64,000 nt of DNA from Halomarina rubra. Lineage in GTDB: Archaea; Halobacteriota; Halobacteria; Halobacteriales; Haloarculaceae. Numbering within the stretch: position 1 is the first letter of the stretch; every line of letters starts with the position of its first letter. This document shows, piece after piece, positions 51,906 to 60,229 of the stretch. Location of the stretch: positions 353,454 through 417,453 of the forward strand of contig NZ_JALXFV010000003.1 of NCBI RefSeq assembly GCF_023699475.1, written 5' to 3'. Position numbers and translations under genes: made by a program. A model generated the notes under the pieces. That model ran no database searches. It saw nothing but the letters and a program-made list of their open reading frames with translations, and was not told where the DNA came from.

Positions 51906-53117
51906 ATGCTCTCGCTCGCGGACGTGCAGGCGGCGCGCGACCGTATCGGTGACGCCGCCGCACACACGCCCATCCAGTACTCGAACACCTTCTCGCGGTT
52001 CACGAAGGCCGAGATCTACCTCAAGTGCGAGCAGTTCCAGCGCACGGGCGCGTTCAAGATCCGCGGTGCGACCAACCGCATCGCGACGCTCTCCGACGAG
52101 CAGCGCGAGGCGGGCGTCGTCACCGCCAGCGCCGGCAACCACGCCCAGGGCGTCGCGCTCGCGGCGACCCGCGCGGGTGTGGACGCGAAGATCGTCATGC
52201 CCGAGAACGCCCCCATCTCGAAGGTGAAGGCGACGGAGGGGTACGGCGCGTCCATCGTCCTCCACGGGTCGGACTACGACGAGGCGCAGGCCCGCGCCCA
52301 CGCCATCGAAGAGGAGGAGGACCGCTTCTACCTCCACGCGTTCGACGACGAGGACGTGATGGCCGGTCAGGGGACCATCGGTCTCGAAATCGTCGAGGAC
52401 CTGCCCGAGGTCGACACCGTCGTCGTCCCCATCGGTGGCGGCGGCCTCATCTCCGGTATCGCGACTGCCGTGAAGGGCCTCGACCCGGACGTGCGCGTCG
52501 TCGGCGTGCAGGCGGAGGGGGCCTCGACGGTCGCCGACGCGTTGAATAAGGGCCACCCGGTCGCCGTCGACGCCGTCGACACCATCGCCGACGGTATCGC
52601 CGTCCGCGAGGTGGGCAGTCACACCTTCGAGGTCATCGAAGAACGCGTCGACGAGGTCGTCACCGTCTCGGACCGGGAGATAGCCATGGCCATCACGAAC
52701 CTGCTCGAACGCTCGAAACTGCTCGCGGAGGGTGCGGGCGCGGCCGCACTCGCCGCGACGCTCGAAGGCAAGTTCGAGACGACGGAGGGTGAGGTCGTCG
52801 TCCCGCTGGTCTGTGGTGGGAACATCGACCCGAACGTCCTGACGACGGTGTTGATGAGCGGACTCATCGAGAGCGGCCGGTACCTCCGCCTCCGGACGGT
52901 CCTCAAGGACCAACCGGGGACGCTCACCGAACTCACCCGTATCGTCGCCGACCAGCGTGCGAACATCTACGGTATCCAGCACGACCGCACCGCCCGCGAC
53001 ATCGGGATGGGCAGTGCGGAGGTCGAGATCGACCTGGAGACCCGCGGCCACGAACACGTCGCCCGCCTCGTCGACGCGCTCGAAGACCGCGGCTACCCCG
53101 TCGAGATACTCGTCTGA
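51906..53117 (+). CDS. ilvA: Threonine ammonia-lyase (threonine dehydratase)
   Basis: A 403-residue PLP enzyme converting threonine to 2-oxobutyrate and ammonia. The PLP lysine is in RTGAFKIRGATNRI, the glycine loop is VVPIGGGGLISGIATAVKG, and SAGNHAQGVALAATRAG binds substrate. The C-terminal ACT-like domain (LRTVLKDQPGTLTELTRIVA) suggests feedback control, as in catabolic/biosynthetic IlvA forms of about 400 residues. GGAGG precedes the ATG. RidA (54348), which removes the reactive enamine made by IlvA, is encoded 1.2 kb away. Confidence 0.95.
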   Translation: MLSLADVQAARDRIGDAAAHTPIQYSNTFSRFTKAEIYLKCEQFQRTGAFKIRGATNRIATLSDEQREAGVVTASAGNHAQGVALAATRAGVDAKIVMPENAPISKVKATEGYGASIVLHGSDYDEAQARAHAIEEEEDRFYLHAFDDEDVMAGQGTIGLEIVEDLPEVDTVVVPIGGGGLISGIATAVKGLDPDVRVVGVQAEGASTVADALNKGHPVAVDAVDTIADGIAVREVGSHTFEVIEERVDEVVTVSDREIAMAITNLLERSKLLAEGAGAAALAATLEGKFETTEGEVVVPLVCGGNIDPNVLTTVLMSGLIESGRYLRLRTVLKDQPGTLTELTRIVADQRANIYGIQHDRTARDIGMGSAEVEIDLETRGHEHVARLVDALEDRGYPVEILV

Positions 53118-53152
53118 ACGGCGCGCAGGCCGGCGAGCGCTGTGCTCCCGTG

Positions 53153-54148
53153 CTACGTCTCCGCGTCCAGCGCCTCGTGGTCGGCGAGGAACTCGCCGGC
53201 GCGCTCCTCCCCGAGTTCGAGCAGTTGGCGGACGAACCGCGGCGAACGGTCGAGTTTCGAACTCAGCCCGAACTGCCGGCCGATGCCGATGCGGTGAACC
53301 GTCGTGTGACTGAACTGGTCGTCCGGTAGGTGGCCCTTCTCCACCCACGAGTTGACCTGCTCGATGAACCGGAGCTCCTGGTTCATCGAGAGGTTGCCCG
53401 ACAGCTCGTTGCGTCGGTCGGCGATGTCGGTGAGCGCGGTGGGGACGCTCTCGCGCTCCTGGGGGTTGATCTGGAGCACCCACAGTTCGTCGGGTTTGCG
53501 CCCGGAGGGGACCTCCATCAGTTCGTGGATGGGCGGGTTCTGTGAGAACAGCCCGTCCCAGTGGGCGTGGCCGTGGTCATCGCCGTCGAGTTCGACCGCG
53601 TGGAACATCTCGGGCAGCGCCATCGACGCCAGCATCACCTTGGGGGTGACGGTGTCCGCGCCGAACGTCTCGAACTCCCCGCCGTTGACGTCGACGGTAC
53701 CGATGTGGAGTTCGGGGACGCCGTCGTCCTCGGCGAGCGCGTGGAGGCGGTCGAAGTCGACGAGCGACTCCAGCACGCGCTCGATACGCTGTTGGCCCCA
53801 CAGCGCCGCGGGCGTGTAGTAGGGGCTCACCTCGGGGACCGCCGCGCCCCCGTTGGTGAGGCGAGCGGTGGCGACGAGTGCCTCGTTGGCGAACCAGTCG
53901 ACCGGGTTGCCGGCGCTGAGGTCGAGCCACGCCTGTCTGAGCAGCCGTCGTGCGTGAGCCGCACCCTCCCTCTCCAGGCCGTACCACGCCGCGAGCGCCG
54001 ACAGCGCACCGCCGGAGGTGCCCGAGAGACCGACGAGTCGGTGCTCGGAACTGGCTTCGAGCGAGGGGAGCAGTTCGCGCAACGCCCCCGCGGTGAACGC
54101 GGTGTGGCTGCCACCGCCCTGGCACGCGATGGCGACGTTCGTGACCAT
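53153..54148 (-). CDS. Patatin-like phospholipase
   Basis: A 331-residue lipid acyl hydrolase of the patatin family, with a Ser-Asp dyad. The oxyanion motif is ACQGGGSHTAF, the nucleophile is in GLSGTSGGALSA, and the catalytic Asp is in AHWDGLFSQNPPI (DG motif). Residues after it (DELWVLQINPQERESVP) fit the family. No signal peptide is evident, so it may act on the inner face of the membrane. It is convergent with ilvA (35 bases between). Confidence 0.9.
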   Translation of the reverse strand: MVTNVAIACQGGGSHTAFTAGALRELLPSLEASSEHRLVGLSGTSGGALSALAAWYGLEREGAAHARRLLRQAWLDLSAGNPVDWFANEALVATARLTNGGAAVPEVSPYYTPAALWGQQRIERVLESLVDFDRLHALAEDDGVPELHIGTVDVNGGEFETFGADTVTPKVMLASMALPEMFHAVELDGDDHGHAHWDGLFSQNPPIHELMEVPSGRKPDELWVLQINPQERESVPTALTDIADRRNELSGNLSMNQELRFIEQVNSWVEKGHLPDDQFSHTTVHRIGIGRQFGLSSKLDRSPRFVRQLLELGEERAGEFLADHEALDAET

Positions 54149-54347
54149 GCCCGACGCTCCACGTGCGCCCGGGTAACAGTTCGCATTCGTGACAGTCGGC
54201 TCACGGGATGGACGACGGTCCGCCTCCCGCGATTGCTCTCTACGCCACCTCGCCGTCCCGGTCCGTACCGTTCCGGTCTCGCTCCGCTCCGGTCACCGGG
54301 GGTACGGTCGCCGGGTTTTATGCTCGCGCCCGGCACATCGCCGAGCG

Positions 54348-54728
54348 ATGAAAGACATCGTCAGCACCGACGAGGCACCGGCGGCAGTGGGCGCGTACAG
54401 TCAGGCGACGACCAACGGGTCGCTCGTGTTCACCGCGGGGCAGATTCCGTTCACCCCCGACGGCGAGTCGAAGGCCGACGCCTCCATCGCCGAGCAGACC
54501 GAACTCGCACTGGAGAACGTGAAGGCCGTGCTCGCCGAAGCGGGCGCGGACCTCTCGGACGTGCTCAAGACGACGGTGTACCTCGCGGACATCGACGACT
54601 TCGAGGAGATGAACGAGACGTACGGAACGTACTTCGAGGAGTCGATGCCGGCGCGCAGCGCGGTCCAGGCCGGTGCGCTTCCGAAGGGCGTCGGCGTCGA
54701 AATCGAAGCCATCGCGACGCTGGAGTGA
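54348..54728 (+). CDS. ridA: RidA family enamine/imine deaminase
   Basis: A 126-residue RidA (YjgF/YER057c) protein that hydrolyses reactive 2-aminoacrylate-type enamines released by PLP enzymes such as IlvA. Core motifs: AVGAYSQATTNGSLVFTAGQ, LALENVKAVLAEAGADLSDV, TTVYLADIDDFEEMNETYG, PARSAVQAGALPKGVGVEIE with the conserved active-site Arg. TTTTATG at 54316-54322 is about 29 bases from the ATG. The stop overlaps the next small gene (GTGA). Confidence 0.94.
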   Translation: MKDIVSTDEAPAAVGAYSQATTNGSLVFTAGQIPFTPDGESKADASIAEQTELALENVKAVLAEAGADLSDVLKTTVYLADIDDFEEMNETYGTYFEESMPARSAVQAGALPKGVGVEIEAIATLE

Positions 54729-54946
54729 GCGAGCAGTCCGACCGCGCGCGCCCGACGGGCGCGGGGCGACGAGCGACGCTGAAGGCCGCGGTGCTCTGGG
54801 GTGTCATCGCGACGCTCGCCTTCCTCGTCCTCGTCCAGGGCTACCAGTTGCTGGAGTTCGGGACGCTCCCGCTGGGCGTCGTGGCCGTGGCCGCCGTCGT
54901 CGTCTTCGCCGGGACGACGCTCCTGACGTACCTCGTCGGGCCGTAA
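54725..54946 (+). CDS. 73-residue two-span membrane protein
   Basis: GTG at 54725 overlaps the ridA stop by four bases (GTGA), a sign of coupled translation. The product has a polar start (SEQSDRARPTGAGRRATLK) and two hydrophobic spans (AAVLWGVIATLAFLVLVQGY; LPLGVVAVAAVVVFAGTTLL). No family recognised. Co-translation with RidA hints at a related or at least co-expressed role. Confidence 0.75.
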   Translation: MSEQSDRARPTGAGRRATLKAAVLWGVIATLAFLVLVQGYQLLEFGTLPLGVVAVAAVVVFAGTTLLTYLVGP

Positions 54947-55028
54947 CGGGTCGGGCGGTCGAATCGCCCGCCGACTCGCCGATGCGGAAAGAAGGACTTA
55001 TCCGTCCCATTCCGGTAGTCACGACTGA

Positions 55029-55109
55029 GCCAGGATGGCCGAGTGGTAAGGCGCACGCCTGGAAAGCGTGTTCCCTCTGGGATCCAGGGTTCAAATCCCT
55101 GTCCTGGCG
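55029..55109 (+). tRNA. tRNA-Ser (GGA)
   Basis: The acceptor strands are GCCAGGA and TCCTGGC with G73, typical of serine tRNAs. The D arm is GCCGAGTGGTAAGGC, the anticodon stem CACGC/GCGTG encloses CTGGAAA (anticodon GGA), a long variable arm follows (TTCCCTCTGGGATC), and the T arm has GGTTCAAATCC. No intron, and no encoded CCA. Confidence 0.96.
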
Positions 55110-55337
55110 TTTCTCACTGCGAGCAACTTGCGAGCAGTGGAACCGCTACGAAGGGGTTTGAACGAGACGGGTCGTAGCCCGCGAAGCCGAGCGAAGCGAG
55201 GCGAGCAGGACCGTCTCGGCGTTGTTCACAGTTTCCGTTCCGGCGCGGTTACCACGAGCGACCCGTCGTGTACCGCGTCGCGTGTGGTCGTCCCGCCATC
55301 CCGCGCCTTCTTTGTAACTGGACCGAAACGACGAGAC

Positions 55338-55733
55338 ATGGACCAACGGTACCGGAGCAACTACGCCCTCCTGGAGTTCGGCGAACTGCTGGCCGACCGC
55401 GAGGGCGCGCTCGACGTCCCGTGGGCGGAGTTCGTCGGCGACGAGTCGACCGAACACAGCTTCGAGGTGCCCGTCGACGGCGCGATCGACGGCTACGTCA
55501 CCATCCAGGCGCTCGACGTCGACTCCTACGACCACGAGGTGCTCGTCAACGGCGAGTCGCTGTCGGGGTTCGACATCCCGCCCGCGTCGGGGTGGCAGTG
55601 CTGGATGGACGTCATCACCGGTGCGACGCTCCGCGAGGGGACGAACACCATCCAGGTTCGCCGGGACACCGACACGCGCGACGCCTTCGTCCTCGGGACC
55701 GTCCGCGTCACCTGGCGCGAACCGGTCGAGTGA
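55338..55733 (+). CDS. Conserved haloarchaeal beta-sandwich-like protein, unknown
   Basis: A 131-residue acidic protein: NYALLEFGELLADREGALDV, HSFEVPVDGAIDGYVTIQAL, YDHEVLVNGESLSGFDIPPA, WMDVITGATLREGTNTIQVR. The alternating pattern and the phrases 'GYVTIQ', 'VLVNG', 'REGTNTI' look like a galactose-binding-type jelly roll, with Trp-rich loops (SGWQCWMD). No signal sequence. I cannot name a ligand; it is probably a haloarchaeal family of unknown function. Confidence 0.78.
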   Translation: MDQRYRSNYALLEFGELLADREGALDVPWAEFVGDESTEHSFEVPVDGAIDGYVTIQALDVDSYDHEVLVNGESLSGFDIPPASGWQCWMDVITGATLREGTNTIQVRRDTDTRDAFVLGTVRVTWREPVE

Positions 55734-55880
55734 GCGGCCCGCTTCGGACGAACGTATAAAGGTGGCGCTCGGTCACCGCTCGGCGGCGTCCCGGTCCGAA
55801 CGAACTGCGACCTGTGAGACGGTCCGAGCCCGTCGGTTTCGGTGTATCGTCGCTGTGGTGTGTGGTAGCTTCTCTCTCTC

Positions 55881-55902
55881 CGAAACTGCAACTTTTATAT
55901 AG
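55881..55902 (+). promoter_or_regulatory. Strong BRE/TATA promoter of the thermosome gene
   Basis: CGAAACTGCAAC (BRE-like, 55881-55892) is followed directly by TTTTATATAG (55893-55902), about 30 bases before the ATG at 55929. This is the best-formed promoter in the window, as expected for a highly expressed heat-inducible chaperonin. A second TATA-like CGTATAAAGG lies at about 55753-55762. Confidence 0.75.
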
Positions 55903-55928
55903 AACCGCCGGCAACGTTCGTCCCGACT

Positions 55929-57602
55929 ATGAGCCAGCGACAGCGCATGGGTCAGCCCATGATCATCCTCGGTGAGGACAGCCAGCGCGTCAAGGACCGC
56001 GACGCGCAGTCGTACAACATCCAGGCGGCCCGCGCCGTAGCGGAGTCCGTCCGCTCGACGCTCGGGCCGAAAGGGATGGACAAGATGCTCGTCTCCTCGA
56101 TGGGCGACGTCACCGTCACGAACGACGGCGTCACCATCCTCCAGGAGATGGACATCGACAACCCGACTGCCGAGATGATCATCGAAGTCGCCGAGACACA
56201 GGAGGACGAGGCCGGCGACGGCACCACGACGGCGGTCGCCGTCGCTGGTGAACTGCTGAAGAACGCCGAGGACCTGCTCGAACAGGACATCCACCCCTCG
56301 GCCATCATCAAGGGCTTCCACATGGCGAGCGAGCAGGCTCGCGAGGAAGTCGACGACATCGCGGAGCGCGTCGACACCGACGACGAGGCGCTCCTCCGGA
56401 AGGTCGCCGAGACCTCCATGACCGGCAAGGGTGCCGAACTCAACAAGGAGGTCCTCGGAAAGCTCATCGTCGACGCCGTGCGCGCGGTGACGGTCGAGGG
56501 TCCCGACGGCGAGAACGTCGTCGACCTCGACTTCATCAACATCGAGACGCAGACCGGGCGCGCCGCGGGCGAGTCCGAACTGCTCGAAGGCGCGGCCATC
56601 GACAAGGACCCCGCTCACCCCGACATGCCCTCGGACGTCGAGGACGCGAAGGTCCTGCTCGTCAACGAGCCTGTCGAGATCGAGGAGACCGACGCCGACG
56701 CCTCCCTGAGCCTCGACAGCCCCGACCAGCTCCAGTCGTTCCTCGACCAGGAAGAGGAGCAGCTGAAGAAGAAGGTCCAGCAGATCGTCGACACGGGCGC
56801 GAACGTCGTCTTCTGTCAGAAGGGCATCGACGACCTCGCCCAGCACTACCTCGCGAAGGAGGGCATCCTCGCCGTCCGCCGCGCGAAGAAGTCCGACCTC
56901 AAGTTCCTCAAGGAGGTCCTCGGGGCGCGCGTCGTCTCGGACCTCGACAGCGCGAAGGAGTCCGACCTCGGGCACGGCTCGGTCACCCGTGACGAGGCCG
57001 ACGAACTGTTCTACGTCGAGGGTGCCGGCGACGACACCCACGGTGTCACGCTGCTCCTGCGCGGCTCGACCGACCACGTCGTCGACGAACTCGAACGCGG
57101 CATCACCGACGCGCTCGACGTCGTCGCCGCGACGGTCTCGGACGGTCGCGTCGTCGCCGGCGGCGGTGCCATCGAGGTCGAGGTCGCGCGGCGTCTGCGC
57201 TCGTACGCCGACAGCGTCGAGGGTCGCGAACAGCTCGCCGTCGAGGCGTTCGCCGACTCGCTGGAGCTCATCCCCCGCATCCTCGCGGAGAACGCGGGGC
57301 TGGACTCCATCGACACGCTCGTCGACCTGCGCGCCGCTCACGAGGACGGCCAGAAGCGCGCCGGTCTGAACGTCTTCAGCGGCGAGGTCGAGGACACCTT
57401 CGAGGCCGGCGTCGTCGAACCGGCCCACGCCAAGGAGCAGGCGCTCTCCAGTGCCACCGAGGCCGCGAACCTCGTCCTCAAAATCGACGACATCATCGCC
57501 GCGGGCGACCTGTCGACCGCAGGCGGTGACGACGAGGGCGGTGCCCCCGGTGGCGCACCCGGCGGCATGGGCGGGATGGGCGGCATGGGCGGCATGATGT
57601 AA
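55929..57602 (+). CDS. ths: Thermosome (group II chaperonin) subunit
   Basis: A 557-residue subunit of the double-ring ATP-dependent chaperonin. Nucleotide-binding motifs: STLGPKGMDKMLV, VTNDGVTILQEMDIDNP, and EDEAGDGTTTAVAVAGELL with the ATPase Asp. The equatorial C-terminal part has AGGGAIEVEVARRL-like VVAGGGAIEVEVARRLRSYA, ending in a Gly/Met-rich tail (GGMGGMGGM), typical of one haloarchaeal paralogue. Most haloarchaea have two or three subunit genes; I cannot tell which this is. Driven by the strong promoter at 55881-55902. Confidence 0.96.
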   Translation: MSQRQRMGQPMIILGEDSQRVKDRDAQSYNIQAARAVAESVRSTLGPKGMDKMLVSSMGDVTVTNDGVTILQEMDIDNPTAEMIIEVAETQEDEAGDGTTTAVAVAGELLKNAEDLLEQDIHPSAIIKGFHMASEQAREEVDDIAERVDTDDEALLRKVAETSMTGKGAELNKEVLGKLIVDAVRAVTVEGPDGENVVDLDFINIETQTGRAAGESELLEGAAIDKDPAHPDMPSDVEDAKVLLVNEPVEIEETDADASLSLDSPDQLQSFLDQEEEQLKKKVQQIVDTGANVVFCQKGIDDLAQHYLAKEGILAVRRAKKSDLKFLKEVLGARVVSDLDSAKESDLGHGSVTRDEADELFYVEGAGDDTHGVTLLLRGSTDHVVDELERGITDALDVVAATVSDGRVVAGGGAIEVEVARRLRSYADSVEGREQLAVEAFADSLELIPRILAENAGLDSIDTLVDLRAAHEDGQKRAGLNVFSGEVEDTFEAGVVEPAHAKEQALSSATEAANLVLKIDDIIAAGDLSTAGGDDEGGAPGGAPGGMGGMGGMGGMM

Positions 57603-57717
57603 GTTCGGTTCACGCCACCCCACACCCACCCGACCGACCCCGGCGCACCGCTCGACGACCGATTCTTCCGTTCTTTACACCGAGAAGTGGCGACGCTCGC
57701 CCGCTCGTAACGAGTGC

Positions 57718-58551
57718 TCAGTCGCTCGCGGTTGGTGTTCTCTCGCTCGTGGCGGCCGGCCGCTCGCCCGTCGCGTCGCGCGCGTCGGGGAGCCACTCCG
57801 GTCGGTCGAGCGGGCCGTCGTCGAGCGAGTAGCGCGTCACCGTCTCGATGGTCACGTCCTCGAAGACGCGCTCACCGGCGTACAGTCCGGTCCGCTGTGT
57901 GCGACGAATCTCACCGACGAACCCGTCCTCGTCGACGACGAACGTGGTCGGGTCGGGTCCGTCGTCGGGCGACGACACCGTCACCCGGAACCGGTCGCGC
58001 CCGTCTCGGTCCCCGAGCGACCGCGTCTCGACCGGGACCCACACGCCGTCGAGAGCCCGGAGTTCGTCGCACGCGTGCACGTCGGGGGCGGGTAAGCGCC
58101 CGACGGGGCGTCGTTCGTACCGCGGGGGGTCGCCCTCGTAGCGCGAGAGGCGAACACCTCGGTCCTGCCAGTACGTGACGTTCGGGTCCGCGTCGAGACC
58201 GACCGTCCGTCTCGTGACGCCGCCGACCGAACGGTTCGCTGCGTAGCGACGTTCGACGTGTCGCTCGTACAGCAGCGTCCCGTTCGCCGCGGTCGCCCGT
58301 CTGACCTGCGTGACAGTGACGGGTCGGTCGGCGAGCGTCGCCCGGTGAGCCGCCAGGAGCGCCGACCTGTTCGTCACCGCCTCGCCCGTCACCCCAGGAG
58401 CGACCGGGTCGCTCGCGAGACGGGGGACGTCGGCGGGAGTGACTCCGACGCTGGGGGCGGTGTGGTCGCTCGTGCCGGCGGGCGAGAATGCGTTACAGCC
58501 CGCGAGGAGACAGCAGAGCGCGAGGACGACGGCGAGGCGTGGAGGGCGCAC
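57718..58551 (-). CDS. Haloarchaeal lipoprotein, one-unit paralogue
   Basis: A 277-residue lipoprotein. The signal (LAVVLALCCLLAGCNAFSPA) ends in the lipobox LAGC. The mature part is one copy of a unit of about 230 residues: it opens with PGVTGEAVTNRSALLAAHRAT, continues through FRVTVSSPDD and FVVDEDGFVGEIRRTQ, and closes with RPEWLPDARDATGE. Start is GTG at 58551. It is the shortest and downstream-most of three tandem paralogues on the same strand, and is probably anchored to the outer face of the membrane. Function unknown. Confidence 0.85.
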   Translation of the reverse strand: MRPPRLAVVLALCCLLAGCNAFSPAGTSDHTAPSVGVTPADVPRLASDPVAPGVTGEAVTNRSALLAAHRATLADRPVTVTQVRRATAANGTLLYERHVERRYAANRSVGGVTRRTVGLDADPNVTYWQDRGVRLSRYEGDPPRYERRPVGRLPAPDVHACDELRALDGVWVPVETRSLGDRDGRDRFRVTVSSPDDGPDPTTFVVDEDGFVGEIRRTQRTGLYAGERVFEDVTIETVTRYSLDDGPLDRPEWLPDARDATGERPAATSERTPTASD

Positions 58552-58614
58552 GCGTCGACTCTCGTCCCGGAAATCAAGTACGTTCCGCTCCGTCGCCGCT
58601 CGGGTCGTCTATCG

Positions 58615-60132
58615 CTATCCGGTCTGGTCGTCGTGGACCGCCAGCGGGTCGCCCGTCACGGGGTCGACGACGACGGCCGTCCCCGGCTGGTGGGTGTCGA
58701 TGGTCACCGACGCGTCGAGGGCGGTCGGCCGCTCGCTCGTCGCGTTGCGCGCGTCGGGAAGCCAGTCGGGGCGCTCGACCGTGGTGTTCCCGACGTTCGT
58801 GTAGCGGGTCGTCTCGACGACATCGTACTCCGTCCCGCGCTCGTCGACGACGGTGTAGCCCTCCCTGACAGACGAGACGAACCCACGGTCGTCGACGACG
58901 GCGACGAGCAACTCGCCTCTCCGCCCCGTGTCGTCGCCGTAGTAGTCGGTGACGGAGATTCGGTAGCGGCCGTCGCCGAGGTCGATGATGGTCGTCTGTC
59001 CGACCTCGGCGGCGTCGGGGAGCCGGACGGAGGGGAGCGACCGGACCCCCTCGCGAGCGGGCCGTCGGTCGTAGTCGCTGTCGTTGCCCCGGCCCGAGCG
59101 GTGGTAGGTGACGGTCGCGTTCGACCAGCGGTCGTCGTAGTAGGTGTGCTCGGCCGTCCCGTACTCGCCGGTCCGGAGGTACCGGTCGGGGTCGGTCGAA
59201 CGCTCGACGACGACCCGCTCGCGGTCGAAGACGGTGCCGTCCGACTCCTCCCGACGCTGCTCGTGGACGTACGTCCCCGAGGTGTTCGCGAGGACGGCGG
59301 TGTGTGCCTCGCGGAGCGCCTGCGTGTTCACGATGCGCTCGCTGGTGACACCGGGAACGACGTACTCGCGGTTCGCGATGGTCTCGCGGGCGTCGGTCAC
59401 CCAGTCGGGCCGTTCGAGGTCGCCCGACGTGAACGACACCTCGACCGACGTCTGCTGACTCGTCCCGTCGTGGCCGATACGACCGGTGTGGACCTCGCTG
59501 ATGAACCCGCGCTCGTCGACGACGAACCGGTTGGGCTCGTCGGCGAGTTCGCCGCCCGGCACCGTCACCCGGAACCGGTCGTAGCCGTCTCGCTCGCCGA
59601 GGTAGGTCGTCTCGACGGGGCGGCTACGGAGCTCCGAGAGTCGGAGTTCGTAGGGGACCGTCACGCTCTCGGGGCCGATGGCGACCGCGCGCTCGTCCAG
59701 TTCGTAGCGGGGGTCGTCGACGCCGTGGCGGTACAGCATCGCGCTCTCGTTGACCCAGACGTCGACGGTGCTGTACCGCTGGTCGAGGCCGCGTCCGGAG
59801 TACAGGAGCCGCGAGCGGTCGGCCGCGAACCGGTAGACGACCGCCCGCGTGCCCAGTTCGGTGCCGTTGACGGCCAGTTCCCGGAAGTGGCGTTCGACGA
59901 CCACCGACCGGTTGGCGAGCACGTCGCCGTGGGCGGCCAGCAGCGTCGACCCGTCGACGAGTCGGCCCTGGGCGAGTCCGGGCGGGTAGGTCTCGGTCTC
60001 GTCTTCCGGCAGTTCGGCGGGCGTGACGGTCGGCATCGGCGCGTCGCCGGTGGTTCCGCCAGGAACGAGGCCGTTACAGCCCGCGAGGACACAGCAGAGC
60101 GCGAGGACGACCGCGAAGCGGGGAGGGCGCAT
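58615..60132 (-). CDS. Haloarchaeal lipoprotein, two-unit paralogue
   Basis: A 505-residue lipoprotein with the signal FAVVLALCCVLAGCNGLVPG and lipobox LAGC. It contains two copies of the unit described for the 277-residue neighbour. The first ends ERPDWVTDARETIANREYVV and the second ends ERPDWLPDARNATSERP, each with FRVTV/YRISV and FVVDERGFIS/AVVDDRGFVS strands. A short C-terminal tail (HQPGTAVVVDPVTGDP) is extra. The ATG at 60132 opens MRPPRFAVVL; upstream codons are unconserved. Substrate-binding or cell-surface role inferred only from location. Confidence 0.85.
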   Translation of the reverse strand: MRPPRFAVVLALCCVLAGCNGLVPGGTTGDAPMPTVTPAELPEDETETYPPGLAQGRLVDGSTLLAAHGDVLANRSVVVERHFRELAVNGTELGTRAVVYRFAADRSRLLYSGRGLDQRYSTVDVWVNESAMLYRHGVDDPRYELDERAVAIGPESVTVPYELRLSELRSRPVETTYLGERDGYDRFRVTVPGGELADEPNRFVVDERGFISEVHTGRIGHDGTSQQTSVEVSFTSGDLERPDWVTDARETIANREYVVPGVTSERIVNTQALREAHTAVLANTSGTYVHEQRREESDGTVFDRERVVVERSTDPDRYLRTGEYGTAEHTYYDDRWSNATVTYHRSGRGNDSDYDRRPAREGVRSLPSVRLPDAAEVGQTTIIDLGDGRYRISVTDYYGDDTGRRGELLVAVVDDRGFVSSVREGYTVVDERGTEYDVVETTRYTNVGNTTVERPDWLPDARNATSERPTALDASVTIDTHQPGTAVVVDPVTGDPLAVHDDQTG

Positions 60133-60229
60133 CGTCCCCGACTGATTGTCCGCGCGATATGAGTCTTCTCGTCGTCCCGACCGCGTGGTTCGTCGGTCAC
60201 GCGAGCGCTGGCTCACGCACGGCCACCGG

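Noticed and set aside
55029-55337. Possible integration site at the 3' end of tRNA-Ser
   Set aside because: I found no second copy of the tRNA 3' end, no integrase gene, and no change in base composition downstream.
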